This document shows, piece after piece, positions 16,911-27,987 of a stretch of DNA of 64,000 nt (within the stretch, counting starts at the first letter, position 1; each line of letters begins with the position of its first letter). A program made the position numbers and the translations under genes. The notes beneath the pieces are model-generated. The model did no database searches and was not told the origin of the DNA. It saw only the letters and a program-made list of their open reading frames with translations. Source of the DNA: Myxococcales bacterium. Its GTDB lineage: Bacteria; Myxococcota_A; Polyangia; Polyangiales; Ga0077539. The stretch lies in contig JAUSAZ010000077.1 of the NCBI GenBank assembly GCA_030652255.1, positions 62,001-126,000 of the forward strand, written 5' to 3'.

Positions 16911-17930
16911 ATGAAGCGCTATCGGTTGGCTCTATTGGCGGTCGGGTTCGGCGCCTTCGGCGCGCTCTTCGCTGGCCGCGCGGTCGAGGCGCAGCCCGCG
17001 CCCCCGCCCGCGGCGACCCGCACCCTCTCGCTCGCCACGCTGGCCCCCGCGGGCTCGACGTGGATGCGCGTGCTCGAGGCGTGGAACCGTGAGCTCCGCC
17101 GCCGCACCAACAAGGCCCTGTCGCTGCGCATCTACCCCGGCGGCGTGCAGGGCGACGAGTCCGAGGTGGTCCGCAAGATCCGCGCGGGCCGCATCGACGC
17201 GGGCTCGGTCACCGCGGTGGGCCTCGCCCAGGTGCACCGCCCCGCGCTGGTGTTCCAGATGCCCGGGATGTTCCGCTCCAACGCGCAGCTCGACGCGGCG
17301 CGCGCGGGCACCAACGCCGACATCGTCCAGGCCTTCGACTCCGCGGGCTTCGCGTTCATGGGCTGGGCCGACGTGGGCTACGGCCGCATCTTCTCGCGCG
17401 TCCCGGTGCGCACCCCGGCGGACATGCGCGGCACGCACCCGTACGTCTGGCGCGACGACCTGGTGATGCCGAGCTTCTACACCGAGCTCGGCGTGAGCCC
17501 CGTGGCGATGCAGCTCCCCGAGGTGCTCACCGCCCTCCAGACCAACCGGGTCGACTCCTTCATCACCTCGCCGGTGGCGGCGGTGTCGCTGCAGTGGACG
17601 ACCCGCGCCACGCACATGCTCGACATGCCCACCAACGTCATCGTGGGCGCGACCATCTTCGGCAAGCGGCAGATCAACTCGCTGCCGGCCGACCAGCAGG
17701 TGATCCTGCGCGAGACGGCCACGCAGTTCCACCAGCTGCTCATCCAGAACCTCCGGCGCGACGAGACCAACGCCGTGCGCACCATCGGCACCCGCGGCAT
17801 CACCGTCGCCACCATCGGCGCCACCGAGCGCGCCCAGTGGAACGAGGTCTTCACCCGCACCCGCGCCCGCCTCGTGGGCCGCATCGCCGACGCGGCGTTC
17901 ATCAACCGCGTGCAGGGCCTCGCGCGCTGA
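16911..17930 (+). CDS. TRAP-transporter substrate-binding protein, DctP family
   Basis: The 339-residue protein has a signal peptide (cleavage near AVEA-Q, residue 28) and the DctP fold signatures: 'LSLATLAPAGSTWMRVLEAW' at the N-terminus, 'IYPGGVQGDESEVVRKIRAG', and the central 'ADMRGTHPYVW' (family consensus 'DLkGlKiRv'). It should bind an organic anion in the periplasm. It is 66 bases downstream of the TatT gene and has a ribosome site (TTCTCAGGAGTG). No TRAP membrane subunits (small or large permease) are found in this window, so the permease must lie elsewhere. Confidence 0.88.
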   Translation: MKRYRLALLAVGFGAFGALFAGRAVEAQPAPPPAATRTLSLATLAPAGSTWMRVLEAWNRELRRRTNKALSLRIYPGGVQGDESEVVRKIRAGRIDAGSVTAVGLAQVHRPALVFQMPGMFRSNAQLDAARAGTNADIVQAFDSAGFAFMGWADVGYGRIFSRVPVRTPADMRGTHPYVWRDDLVMPSFYTELGVSPVAMQLPEVLTALQTNRVDSFITSPVAAVSLQWTTRATHMLDMPTNVIVGATIFGKRQINSLPADQQVILRETATQFHQLLIQNLRRDETNAVRTIGTRGITVATIGATERAQWNEVFTRTRARLVGRIADAAFINRVQGLAR

Positions 17931-18000
17931 TCGTCCGCTCCTCCCTCCGCCTCGCTCCCCCACCCTGAAACCCCATTTCTTCCGAGGTCATCGACGCCGG

Positions 18001-18034
18001 GCGCCCCGCGGCCCGCGTCGATGCATCGGGGCGC
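18001..18034. terminator. Hairpin downstream of dctP
   Basis: Eight-base perfect arms (18001-18008 and 18027-18034) flank an 18-base loop, 71 bases after the dctP stop. There is no T-run, so termination is possible but unproven. The rest of the 209-base gap before grpE has a TATGAT at 18071-18076 that could be a -10, but no well-spaced -35. Confidence 0.3.
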
Positions 18035-18139
18035 AGTGCCGCGGGAAGGGTTGGCTCTCCGCGGGGCCGTTATGATAGACAGGTCAACCCTGCGACGCGT
18101 CGCGCGGCGCTGATCGAGCCACCTGACAGGTCCTCCCTC

Positions 18140-18781
18140 ATGGCGACAAACCAGAACTCCCCCGAAGACAACGGCTCCGAGACCCCGGGCAACGCCTCGG
18201 ACACCCCGGAGACCGCCGCCAGCACCAGCCCCACCCAGAGCCGTCCCCCCCCCGCGGCGGAGTCCGTGAGCCCGCCTCCCCCGGCCGACCCCGTCGCGGT
18301 GGTCACCGCCGAGCGCGACAAGCTGAAAGACCAGCTGCTGCGCACCCTCGCGGACTTCGACAACTACCGCAAGCGCAGCAAGCGCGACGAGCAGGACGCG
18401 AAGCACCGCGGCCGCGAAGACGTGCTGCGCGAGCTGCTGCCGGTGTTCGACAACCTCGAGCGCGCGGCCACGTACGCCAAGACCGGGGCCGACTCCAAGG
18501 CCATCGCCGAGGGCGTCGTGATGGTGCTCAAGCTCTTCGACGACACCATCGGCCGCCTCGGGGGGCAGCGCCTCAAGGCCGTCGGGCAGCCCTTCGACCC
18601 GAACGTCCACGAGGCCATCCAGCAGGTGGAGAGCGACGAGCACGCCGCGGGCATCGTGGCGATCGAGCTCGTGCCGGGCTACCAGCTCGGCGAGCGGCTG
18701 CTCCGGCCGGCGATGGTGGCGGTGTCGAAGGGCGCGCCCGCGGCCGCCCCCGCCAGCGACGACGACACCAACGCCAACTGA
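18140..18781 (+). CDS. grpE: GrpE, nucleotide exchange factor of DnaK
   Basis: The 213-residue protein has a disordered, Pro/Ser/Asp-rich N-terminus (about 50 residues) and then a long coiled coil ('DKLKDQLLRTLADFDNYRKR', the GrpE hallmark). The C-terminal beta domain carries the family pattern 'AVGQPFDPNVHEAIQQVES' and 'GYQLGERLLRPAMVAVSKG'. It releases ADP from DnaK in the cytoplasm. It is 22 bases upstream of dnaK in one operon. There is no hrcA or dnaJ beside it and no CIRCE-type repeat in front. Confidence 0.97.
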   Translation: MATNQNSPEDNGSETPGNASDTPETAASTSPTQSRPPPAAESVSPPPPADPVAVVTAERDKLKDQLLRTLADFDNYRKRSKRDEQDAKHRGREDVLRELLPVFDNLERAATYAKTGADSKAIAEGVVMVLKLFDDTIGRLGGQRLKAVGQPFDPNVHEAIQQVESDEHAAGIVAIELVPGYQLGERLLRPAMVAVSKGAPAAAPASDDDTNAN

Positions 18782-18803
18782 TTTCGGGAGGGGAAAATTA
18801 CTC

Positions 18804-20615
<1,812 letters not shown>

Positions 20616-20647
20616 GCGCCCCCCCCTCCGCCTCCGCCCGGGCTCCC

Positions 20648-20677
20648 TTGACCGGGCCCGACCTTGTACGCTACGGC
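20648..20677 (+). promoter_or_regulatory. Candidate promoter of the LysM/DUF882 gene
   Basis: TTGACC (20648-20653) and TACGGC (20672-20677) are 18 bases apart. The predicted transcript start, near 20684, is just before the GTG at 20687, which argues against the alternative TTG start at 20648. Confidence 0.35.
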
Positions 20678-20686
20678 CACTGGCCT

Positions 20687-21841
20687 GTGAGAGACCTCAC
20701 CGCCGCGAGCTGGCTGGCCGTCGTCGCGGGGCTCCTGGGCCTCGTGGGCGCCCCGCGTGAGGCGCAGGCCCAGGTGTCCGCGAGCCCGCCGACCACCCAC
20801 GTGGTCCAGCGCGGCGAGTCGCTGTCCATCATCGCCGCGATGCACCACGTGACGGTGGCCCAGCTCGCCGAGCGCAACCACCTCCACGAGCCCTACGCCC
20901 TGCGGCGCAACCAGTCGCTGCGCCTCCCCGGCAACGCCGTCGCCGCCGCCGCCGCCCCTGGCTCGCGCCCCGCCGCCCCGCCTGCCGCCCCGCCGCGCCC
21001 GGAGACCATGACCGCCGTGCGCGCCGCCACCCTCTCGGCCACCGCGCGCCGGGTGCCCATCTCCCGCGTCGCCGTGCTGCGCCGCCCGGTGGCCTATGCC
21101 GCCCGCCGCGGTGGGCGCCCCGCCTGCGGCCGCTGGGGCTGCGCCCGCCGCCCCGGCGTCGGCACCCTGGTGCGCCTCGCCACCAGCCAGCACGCCACCG
21201 TCAACCTCCGCCGCCCCGGCCGCGGGGTGCTCAACGTGATGCGCGGCCTCCTGCGCTCCACCGACGGCCGCACCCACAACATCAACCCGCGCCTCGTCCG
21301 GCAGCTGTCGCTCTTCAGCGACCACTTCGGCGGCCGCGTCATCGAGGTCATCTCGGGCTTCCGCCCAGCGCGCCGCGGGCAGTACACGGCCCACTCCAAC
21401 CACAACATCGGCCACGCCGTGGACTTCCGCGTGCGCGGCGTCCCCAACCACGTCGTGCGCGACTACTGCCGCACGCTGCCCAACACGGGCTGCGGGTTCT
21501 ATCCGCGCTCGGTGTTCATCCACATGGACGTGCGCTCGTCGTCGGCCTACTGGGTCGACTGGTCGCGCCCGGGCGAGCGCCCGCGCTACGGCCGCGAGGG
21601 CCACCCCCCGGCCGATCCGCCGCGGCACAGCCCCGCCGTGCGCGACGACACCATCGCCGCCATGCCTCCGCCGGGCGCCGACCCCGAGCTCGACGACGTC
21701 ATCGCCGACCACCCGGCCGTGCGCGACGCCACGCCCGACCCCGCCGACGAGCGCGACGACCCGACGGAGCAGGGCCACCCCGCCGAGCACGGCCCCGCCG
21801 AGCCGCAGCCCGACGCCCCGCAGGGCGTCCCGCTACCCTGA
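20687..21841 (+). CDS. LysM and DUF882 (M15-type) cell-wall protein
   Basis: The 384-residue product has a signal peptide (ASWLAVVAGLLGLVGA). A LysM domain follows ('THVVQRGESLSIIAAMHHVT'), which binds peptidoglycan. After an Ala/Arg/Pro linker comes a DUF882/peptidase M15-like domain with 'VIEVISGFRPA', 'AHSNHNIGHAVDFRV' and 'VFIHMDVR'. The His and Asp in these motifs match the zinc ligands of D-Ala-D-Ala metallopeptidases, so cell-wall cleavage in the periplasm is likely. The tail is Pro/Asp-rich. The GTG start is preferred over TTG at 20648 because the signal peptide begins there and a promoter overlaps the upstream codons. Confidence 0.82.
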   Translation: MRDLTAASWLAVVAGLLGLVGAPREAQAQVSASPPTTHVVQRGESLSIIAAMHHVTVAQLAERNHLHEPYALRRNQSLRLPGNAVAAAAAPGSRPAAPPAAPPRPETMTAVRAATLSATARRVPISRVAVLRRPVAYAARRGGRPACGRWGCARRPGVGTLVRLATSQHATVNLRRPGRGVLNVMRGLLRSTDGRTHNINPRLVRQLSLFSDHFGGRVIEVISGFRPARRGQYTAHSNHNIGHAVDFRVRGVPNHVVRDYCRTLPNTGCGFYPRSVFIHMDVRSSSAYWVDWSRPGERPRYGREGHPPADPPRHSPAVRDDTIAAMPPPGADPELDDVIADHPAVRDATPDPADERDDPTEQGHPAEHGPAEPQPDAPQGVPLP

Positions 21842-21925
21842 CATACCCTGTCCGATGATCCGTGCCCCGCGTTGCGCCGCCGGCGCGGGACGCGCATGGA
21901 TCTGCGCCCTACATAGAAGAGACTG

Positions 21926-24043
21926 ATGGCACGCACCAAGACCCCACCCCCCCGCACCGCCCGCGCCCGCCGCAGCCCGAAGGAGGCCCACGACGTCGTG
22001 GTGCTCTGGACGGCGCGGGCGATCGTCCACACCGACACGTTCCGGTACTTCCTCCACGACGACGGCGACGACCGCTCGCCGCTCGACGTCATCGGCCTCG
22101 CCCACCTGCGCGACGAGGGGGTCACGCCGACGCGGGCGAAGCGGGAGATCCGCGACCGGCTCGCCCTGCTGGAGAAGAGCGAGAGCACCCGCGAGGGGGT
22201 GCTCTTCCGCAACGTCGAGACCATGGGGCGGCTGCTGTCGCTCACCCGCGCCGAGCAGGAGGTGCTGGCCTTCGCCATCGTGCTCGACATCCAGAAGTCG
22301 CTCCAGGCGTGCTTCGAGCGGCTGGAGGGGCTGTCGCTGCGCAAGCTGCACGAGCTGCTCGGGCAGGTGCTGGGGCTGCCCGAAAACGACGTGCGCGACG
22401 CCCTGCGGCGCTCGGCGCCGCTGGCCTCGACGGGCCTGGTGCGCGTGGCCACGGACGTGCGCCGCACCTGGGACGACCCCTTCGAGGTGATGGACGGCCT
22501 CGAGAACATCCTGCTGACGGAGTACGAAACCCCCGAAGGCATCCTGGCGAACTTCTTCCGGCAGTCGCCCGCGGCGAAGCTCACGCTCGAAGACTTCCCC
22601 CACGCGTCGCAGGACGTCGGGATCCTGGTGAAGTTCCTCCAGGGGGCGATCGAGAAGCAGGTGCCGGGGGTCAACGTGCTGCTGCACGGGCTGCCGGGTA
22701 CGGGCAAGACCGAGCTCGCGCGCGCCATCGCGGCGCACCTCAAGGGCCAGCTCTACGAGGTCAACGTGGAGTCCGACGACGGCTCGGCCATCTCGGGGAC
22801 GGGGCGCTTCGCGGCGTACCAGCTCTGCCAGCGCATGCTCGGGCGGCGCGCGCAGACCGTGGTGCTCTTCGACGAGATCGAGGACGTGTTCCCCGACCGC
22901 TGGTACCCCTTCTTCGGGCGGCAGAAGCGCTCCGGCGAAGACAAGGGGTGGACCAACCGGCTGCTCGAGGGCAACGCCGTCCCGACGATGTGGCTGTCCA
23001 ACGAGATCGGGCAGATCGACTCGGCCTTCCTGCGCCGCTTCGACTTCATCTTCGAGCTGCGCACGCCGCCGCTCGCGGTGCGCCGGCGCATCCTGGAGAA
23101 GCAGCTGGGCCCGCTGCCCGCGCGCCCCGCGTGGACGCAGCGCATGGCCCACGACGAACGATTGACCCCGGCGCACATCGAGCGCGCGGTGCGGGTCGCG
23201 CGGCTCGCGGGGATGGAGAAGGTCGAGGAGGTCGAGGCCACGCTCACCCGGGTGCTCCAGAACAGCCTCGCGGTGCAGTCGCCCGAGCGCCCCGCGGCGC
23301 CGGTCACCCCGGAGGTCTACGACCTGCGCTTCCTCAACGCCTCGGACGACCTGGGCAAGCTGGTCGAGACCCTGGAGCGCCGCGCCCGCGAGCAGGGCCC
23401 GCTGCATGGGTCCATCTGCCTCTATGGTCCGCCGGGGACGGGCAAGACGGCCTTCGCGCACCACCTCGCCGAGCGCGTGCAGCGGCCGCTGCTGGTGAAG
23501 CGCGCGTCGGACATCCTCGGGCCCTTCGTGGGGCAGACCGAGGCCAACCTGGCGGCGATGTTCCGGCAGGCGCGCGACGAGGGCGCGGTGCTGCTGCTCG
23601 ACGAGGCCGACAGCTTCTTCCAGAACCGCCGGGGCGCCAGCCAGAACTGGGAGGTCACCCAGGTCAACGAGCTGCTCGTGCAGATGGAGTCCTTCGAGGG
23701 GCTCTTCGTGTGCTCGACCAACCTCTTCGAGCACCTCGACGAGGCCTCGCTCCGGCGCTTCACGCTCAAGATCAAGTTCGACCCGCTGCGCCCCGAGCAG
23801 CGCATGGCCCTCTTCGAGCGCACCCTCGAGGCCCTGGGCCAGGCGCTCGCCCCCGACGCCGCGGCGTCCACCCGCGCCGCGCTCGACCAGCTCGGCACCC
23901 TCACCCCCGGCGACTTCGCCACGGTGCGCCGGCAGGCCCTGCTGCTGGAGACCACCGTCGACGCCCACGCCCTGCTCGTGGCCCTCGAGCGTGAGTGCCG
24001 CAACAAGCCCAACGCGCAGCGCGCGCGGCTCGGATTCAACTGA
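21926..24043 (+). CDS. Tandem AAA+ ATPase
   Basis: The 705-residue protein has two AAA+ modules after a helical N-terminal domain of about 240 residues. Module 1 has Walker A GLPGTGKTE (Lys261), Walker B 'VVLFDEIEDVF' and a sensor/arginine region 'DSAFLRRFDFIFEL'. Module 2 has GPPGTGKTA (Lys507), 'VLLLDEADSFF' and 'EASLRRFTLKIKF'. Both look competent for ATP hydrolysis. Such double-ring ATPases remodel or unfold protein complexes; the target is unknown and no adaptor is visible. There is no signal peptide, so it is cytoplasmic. A TACATA at 21910-21915 could be the -10. Confidence 0.85.
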   Translation: MARTKTPPPRTARARRSPKEAHDVVVLWTARAIVHTDTFRYFLHDDGDDRSPLDVIGLAHLRDEGVTPTRAKREIRDRLALLEKSESTREGVLFRNVETMGRLLSLTRAEQEVLAFAIVLDIQKSLQACFERLEGLSLRKLHELLGQVLGLPENDVRDALRRSAPLASTGLVRVATDVRRTWDDPFEVMDGLENILLTEYETPEGILANFFRQSPAAKLTLEDFPHASQDVGILVKFLQGAIEKQVPGVNVLLHGLPGTGKTELARAIAAHLKGQLYEVNVESDDGSAISGTGRFAAYQLCQRMLGRRAQTVVLFDEIEDVFPDRWYPFFGRQKRSGEDKGWTNRLLEGNAVPTMWLSNEIGQIDSAFLRRFDFIFELRTPPLAVRRRILEKQLGPLPARPAWTQRMAHDERLTPAHIERAVRVARLAGMEKVEEVEATLTRVLQNSLAVQSPERPAAPVTPEVYDLRFLNASDDLGKLVETLERRAREQGPLHGSICLYGPPGTGKTAFAHHLAERVQRPLLVKRASDILGPFVGQTEANLAAMFRQARDEGAVLLLDEADSFFQNRRGASQNWEVTQVNELLVQMESFEGLFVCSTNLFEHLDEASLRRFTLKIKFDPLRPEQRMALFERTLEALGQALAPDAAASTRAALDQLGTLTPGDFATVRRQALLLETTVDAHALLVALERECRNKPNAQRARLGFN

Positions 24044-24141
24044 CGACGGGCGCTGTCCCTCTCCGCGGCGGGTGAATCTCTGGCAGCCTTTCGGCAACGA
24101 GTCGAAGACTCGATGTTGAGGGGGAGCGCGAGGGAGCGACC

Positions 24142-27100
24142 ATGTTGATGCGGAGCGGGGTGGTGGTTGTGGGCTTCTGCGCGGGCTGTGCCGTGACGCC
24201 GGACGGCGAGACGGCCGCGCCCGCGACGGCGACGGTGTTGACCCGCTCCGAGCCCTTCTCCCTGGCGGGCTCGCCGTCCGCGCCGGCGATCGCCCCCGAT
24301 GGTGAGGGCGTGACGGTGCGCTGGATGGGGGCGCAGGCGCTCTCGATCCCCGCGGAGAGCGGCGGGCTCGGGCCGGTGCTGGAGGCGCGCCGCGGCGACG
24401 GGGGCGACGTGACCCTGGTGCACCGCGACGGCGTGGAGGAGCGCTGGACGGTGACCGCGGCGGGCGCCGAGCAGGCGTGGCGGTACCCGTCGCGGCCGGC
24501 GGGCGACCGGGTGGCGGTCACCGTGACCCTCGCGGGCGCGCGGCTCGACCACGAGGCCGACGACGGGCTGTGGCTGCGCGCGGCGACGGGCGAGCTGCTG
24601 CGGTACGGCCACGCGACGTGGGTCGACGCCGACGGACGGCGGACGGCGGTGCGGTCGCGCTGGGTCGACGGGCGCATCGCGGTGGAGGTGCCGGCGGAGG
24701 TGGTGGCGGCGTCGGCGTACCCCGCGACGCTCGACCCGACGCTCACGCCCGCGTTCGGCGTCGAGAGGCCGAGGGAGTTCACCCTCGGAACCCTCGGCAA
24801 CGTGCAGATGGCCCGCACGCCGACCGGGTGGCTGGTGTTCACGCCCATCCTCGCGACCCCGAGCGGCACGATCAACACCCCGCTGATCATGGTGCAGCGC
24901 CTCGACGCCAGCGGCGCCAGGGTGGAGGGGTCGTTTCGCCCGGTGTCCGCGAGCAGCACGATCAACGGCAGCTTCCAGGTCGCGTCGAGCGGCGCCGGGG
25001 CCTGGATGGTCTGGCAGGCGGGCACGCGCGTCGTCGGCGTCCGGCTCGACGCCACCGGCAACGCCATCGACCCGGCGGCGGTGCCGTTGCAGTCCGACCT
25101 GTCCCTGGTCGACCTCGCCTGCAACGCGACGCAGTGCCTGCTGCTCGGCACGCGCGGCGCGCAGATCGTGGCCTCGCGCTTCTCTCTCGCCGGGGTGCCG
25201 CTGGACCCGGCGCCGGTGGTCGTGGCGACGGTCGCGGGGTCCTACTCCTTCGGCCGGCGCCCGCTCGCGGCGCTGGACGACCGCTTCGTGGCGGCCTGGA
25301 GCCAGGTGGCCGCGGGGTCGACCGCGGACGTGGTGCTCGCGCGCGTCGGGTTCGACGGCGTGGTGCAGGACCCTGGGGGCCGGGCGGTGACGACCGCGGG
25401 CGCCGTGCGGGTCAACCCCTCGCTGGCCTCCAACGGCAGCGGCCTCTTCCTGACCTTCCGCGCCGACGCGTCGGGGCCGCGCCCGGCGGGGCTCTACGCC
25501 CTCGCGCTCGATCGGGAGCTCGCCGCCGTCACCCCGCTGTCGGTGCTCCTCCCCCGCGAGATCGACACCTACGGCTCGTTCCCGCTCTGGGACGGCGCCC
25601 GCTGGCTGGTCGCGAGCATCACCTCGCTGGTGCGCTTCGCCCCGGACGGGACGCGCCTCGACGCGACGCCGCTCCCGATCTCGCAGGCCTCGAGCGCCAC
25701 CCAGGGCGCGTTCGTGATCGACGGCGACCAGGGCGGGCTGTTCGTGTTCCGCACGGCCGTCAACCCGCCGAGCTACATGGGCGGCGTGGGTACGTCGAGC
25801 TCGCTGCAGCGCGTCGCGAGCGACGGCACCGTCACGGCGCCGCCCGCACCGCTGTCCCTCGGGTACGTCGGGCAGATCGCCCCGTCGGTGGACAGCGACG
25901 GGACGGAGTTCGTGACCGCGTGGACCCCGTCCAGCAGCGCCATCACGCTGGCGCGCGTCTCCGCCGCCGGGGTGGTGCGCGACGTCCCCTCGGTGCCGCT
26001 CGCGACGGCCACCGGGGTAGGCACGACCCTGCTGCTGGACGGCGCGACGGTGCGGGTGTTCGGCAACATCAGCGGCCTCGGTACGGGCCGGGTCGCCGTC
26101 GACCTCAACGCCCGCACGACCGGGCCGACGCTCCGGTTCACGTCGTCGATCGGTCGGGCGACGGTGGTGCGCGGCAACGGCCAGCGGCTCCTGTTCCTCA
26201 CGGACTCGAGCGGCAACGCCGCGATCCATCGCCTCGACGCGGCCGGTGAGCGCCTCGACCCGAACCCCATCCCGCTGCCGCCTTCGTACGCCCTGGCCGC
26301 CGACTTCGACGGCACCCGTTACCTGATGGCGTATGCCATCATCGGCGGAACGGTCTTCGTGCGGCGGCTCGACGCGAGCGGCGACTTCACCGAGGTCAGC
26401 CCACGCAACCTGAGCGTCCTGGGGCCCGTGAACATCGCCCTGCGCCTCGCGTTCAGCGGCAGCGTCCACCTGCTCGCCTGGATCGACCCCGCCCGCCAGG
26501 TTCGCGCGACGCGCCTCGGGCTCGACGGCGCGTTGCTCGACGCCACGCCCCTGCGGCTCGGCTTGGCGGAAGGGTTGGGGACGCCGGACGTCGCGCTCTC
26601 GTACAACGGCCGCAACTTCGTCGCGGTGTGGTCGAACAACACCGATCGCCGCCTGCGCGCGGCGCGGGTGTCCCCGGCGGGCGTATTGCTCGACGCAACC
26701 CCGCTGGTGCTGACGGAGGCTCAGGCGCGGACCAACGTGGTCTTCGGCGCGGCGTCGGACAGCCGCGGCTCGACGCTCGTCGTCTACGACTCGTTCGCGC
26801 AGGAGCTGAGCACCACCATCGTGCGGGGCGTCTTCTTGAGGGACGACGGCGTGGTGGTCCCGGACGCCGGGGTCGACGTGCCGCGTGACGTACCCGTCGC
26901 GGTCGATGTGCCCGTCGCGGTCGATGTACCCGTCGCGATCGACGTCCCCGTCGCGGTCGACGTCCCTGTCGCGGTCGACGTCCCTGTCGCGGTCGACGTC
27001 CCCGTCGCGATCGACGTCCCCGTCGCGGTCGACGTACCCGTAGCGGTCGACGCATCCGTCGGAGTCGACATGCCGGTCGCGGTCGACGTCCCTGTCGCAG

Positions 27101-27417
27101 TCGACGCGTCGGTTGGCGATGCCGTCACCCCGATCGACGCTTCGGTCGACGCGGGCATCGGTGGCGACGCCGCGACCGACGCGGGCACCCCCACCGACGT
27201 GGGCACCCCCACCGACGTGGGCACCCGCATCGACGTGGGCACCCGCATCGACGTGGGCTCCCCCGCCGACGCGGGGACCGTCCCGCCTCCTGACGACGAT
27301 GGCGGTCTCTGCTCCGTGCAGGGCGGCGTCGGCTCCCGCGGCCCCATCGGGCTCCGCGGCTCGTCCGCCCTCCTGCTCGGCGCCGCCGTCCTGATCCGTC
27401 GCCGTCGCCGTCGCTGA
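24142..27417 (+). CDS. Large repeat-rich lipoprotein with C-terminal sorting-like tail
   Basis: The 1,091-residue product has a short signal with lipobox CAGC (Cys near residue 16). About 860 residues of beta-rich repeats follow, with recurring units such as 'RLDASGARVEG', 'RLDAAGERLDPNPI' and 'GLDGALLDATPL', suggesting a beta-propeller surface. Residues 910-1045 are a low-complexity linker of six-residue units (VDVPVA, then DVGTPT/DVGTRI). The end, 'GGLCSVQGG...SSALLLGAAVLIRRRRRR', has a Cys, a hydrophobic helix and arginines, as in MYXO-CTERM proteins. It should be displayed at the cell surface. A ribosome site (GAGGGAG) precedes the ATG. The function is unknown. Confidence 0.72.
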   Translation: MLMRSGVVVVGFCAGCAVTPDGETAAPATATVLTRSEPFSLAGSPSAPAIAPDGEGVTVRWMGAQALSIPAESGGLGPVLEARRGDGGDVTLVHRDGVEERWTVTAAGAEQAWRYPSRPAGDRVAVTVTLAGARLDHEADDGLWLRAATGELLRYGHATWVDADGRRTAVRSRWVDGRIAVEVPAEVVAASAYPATLDPTLTPAFGVERPREFTLGTLGNVQMARTPTGWLVFTPILATPSGTINTPLIMVQRLDASGARVEGSFRPVSASSTINGSFQVASSGAGAWMVWQAGTRVVGVRLDATGNAIDPAAVPLQSDLSLVDLACNATQCLLLGTRGAQIVASRFSLAGVPLDPAPVVVATVAGSYSFGRRPLAALDDRFVAAWSQVAAGSTADVVLARVGFDGVVQDPGGRAVTTAGAVRVNPSLASNGSGLFLTFRADASGPRPAGLYALALDRELAAVTPLSVLLPREIDTYGSFPLWDGARWLVASITSLVRFAPDGTRLDATPLPISQASSATQGAFVIDGDQGGLFVFRTAVNPPSYMGGVGTSSSLQRVASDGTVTAPPAPLSLGYVGQIAPSVDSDGTEFVTAWTPSSSAITLARVSAAGVVRDVPSVPLATATGVGTTLLLDGATVRVFGNISGLGTGRVAVDLNARTTGPTLRFTSSIGRATVVRGNGQRLLFLTDSSGNAAIHRLDAAGERLDPNPIPLPPSYALAADFDGTRYLMAYAIIGGTVFVRRLDASGDFTEVSPRNLSVLGPVNIALRLAFSGSVHLLAWIDPARQVRATRLGLDGALLDATPLRLGLAEGLGTPDVALSYNGRNFVAVWSNNTDRRLRAARVSPAGVLLDATPLVLTEAQARTNVVFGAASDSRGSTLVVYDSFAQELSTTIVRGVFLRDDGVVVPDAGVDVPRDVPVAVDVPVAVDVPVAIDVPVAVDVPVAVDVPVAVDVPVAIDVPVAVDVPVAVDASVGVDMPVAVDVPVAVDASVGDAVTPIDASVDAGIGGDAATDAGTPTDVGTPTDVGTRIDVGTRIDVGSPADAGTVPPPDDDGGLCSVQGGVGSRGPIGLRGSSALLLGAAVLIRRRRRR
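26872..27264 (+). repeat. 18-bp tandem repeats coding VDVPVA and DVGTPT/DVGTRI
   Basis: Units of 18 bases (core GTCGACGTCCCCGTCGCG) repeat about a dozen times between 26872 and 27112, and a second 18-base family lies at 27181-27264. Units differ mainly at third codon positions. They are in frame with the lipoprotein gene, so copy-number changes would lengthen or shorten the linker without breaking the frame. Confidence 0.85.
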
Positions 27418-27471
27418 CCCGCGGACCTCACCCCGCGCGCTGCACTTCGCCTACACTCCCTCGCACCCGTC

Positions 27472-27954
27472 ATGACCATCACCGTCCGCGCCGACGTGCG
27501 CATCGCCCGACCCGTCGACGTCGTGTTCGAGCTCGCCGCGGGGCGCACGGCCAGCCTCGCGCGCTTCTTCACGGGCCACAAACCCCTCATCCCGGGCATC
27601 CGCTCGGCGGCGCTCGTGGGCCGCGCCGACCCGCCCATCGCGGGCACGCTGCGCAACGTGACGCTCTCCGACGGAACCTCCATCCAGGAGCGCGTGCTGG
27701 CCTTCGAGGCCCCCCGGCTTCACCGCTACGACATGGCCAGGATGAACCTCCTCCAGCGCGTGCTCTGCTCCAACATGGTGAGCGAGTGGCGCTTCGAGCC
27801 CGACGGGGAGGGAGCGTCGCGGGTCACCTGGGAGTACGCCATCCACGAGCGCGGCCTCGGCGGTCGGCTGCTGGGTCCGCTGGTGGCGCGGCACTTCCAG
27901 CGCGCGATGCAGTCGTGCCTCGACAACGTCGCGGTCGCGGCCCTGGCTGGTTGA
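27472..27954 (+). CDS. SRPBCC-superfamily protein
   Basis: The 160-residue protein reads as a helix-grip (START/polyketide-cyclase-like) fold. It opens with 'VRADVRIARPVDVVFELAA', has a central 'RNVTLSDGTSIQERVLAFE' strand pair and a 'SEWRFEPDGEGASRVTWEY' strand near the end, and closes with a long C-terminal helix. Such proteins bind small hydrophobic ligands in a central cavity. No signal peptide is present. The ligand is unknown. A TACACT at 27452-27457 may be the -10 of its promoter. Confidence 0.75.
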   Translation: MTITVRADVRIARPVDVVFELAAGRTASLARFFTGHKPLIPGIRSAALVGRADPPIAGTLRNVTLSDGTSIQERVLAFEAPRLHRYDMARMNLLQRVLCSNMVSEWRFEPDGEGASRVTWEYAIHERGLGGRLLGPLVARHFQRAMQSCLDNVAVAALAG

Positions 27955-27987
27955 CCGCGCCTGCGGTGGTAGTGTTCGATCACCGAC

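Noticed and set aside
26872..27264. CRISPR-like array
   Set aside because: The units are contiguous 18-base coding repeats without spacers and stay in frame with the lipoprotein.
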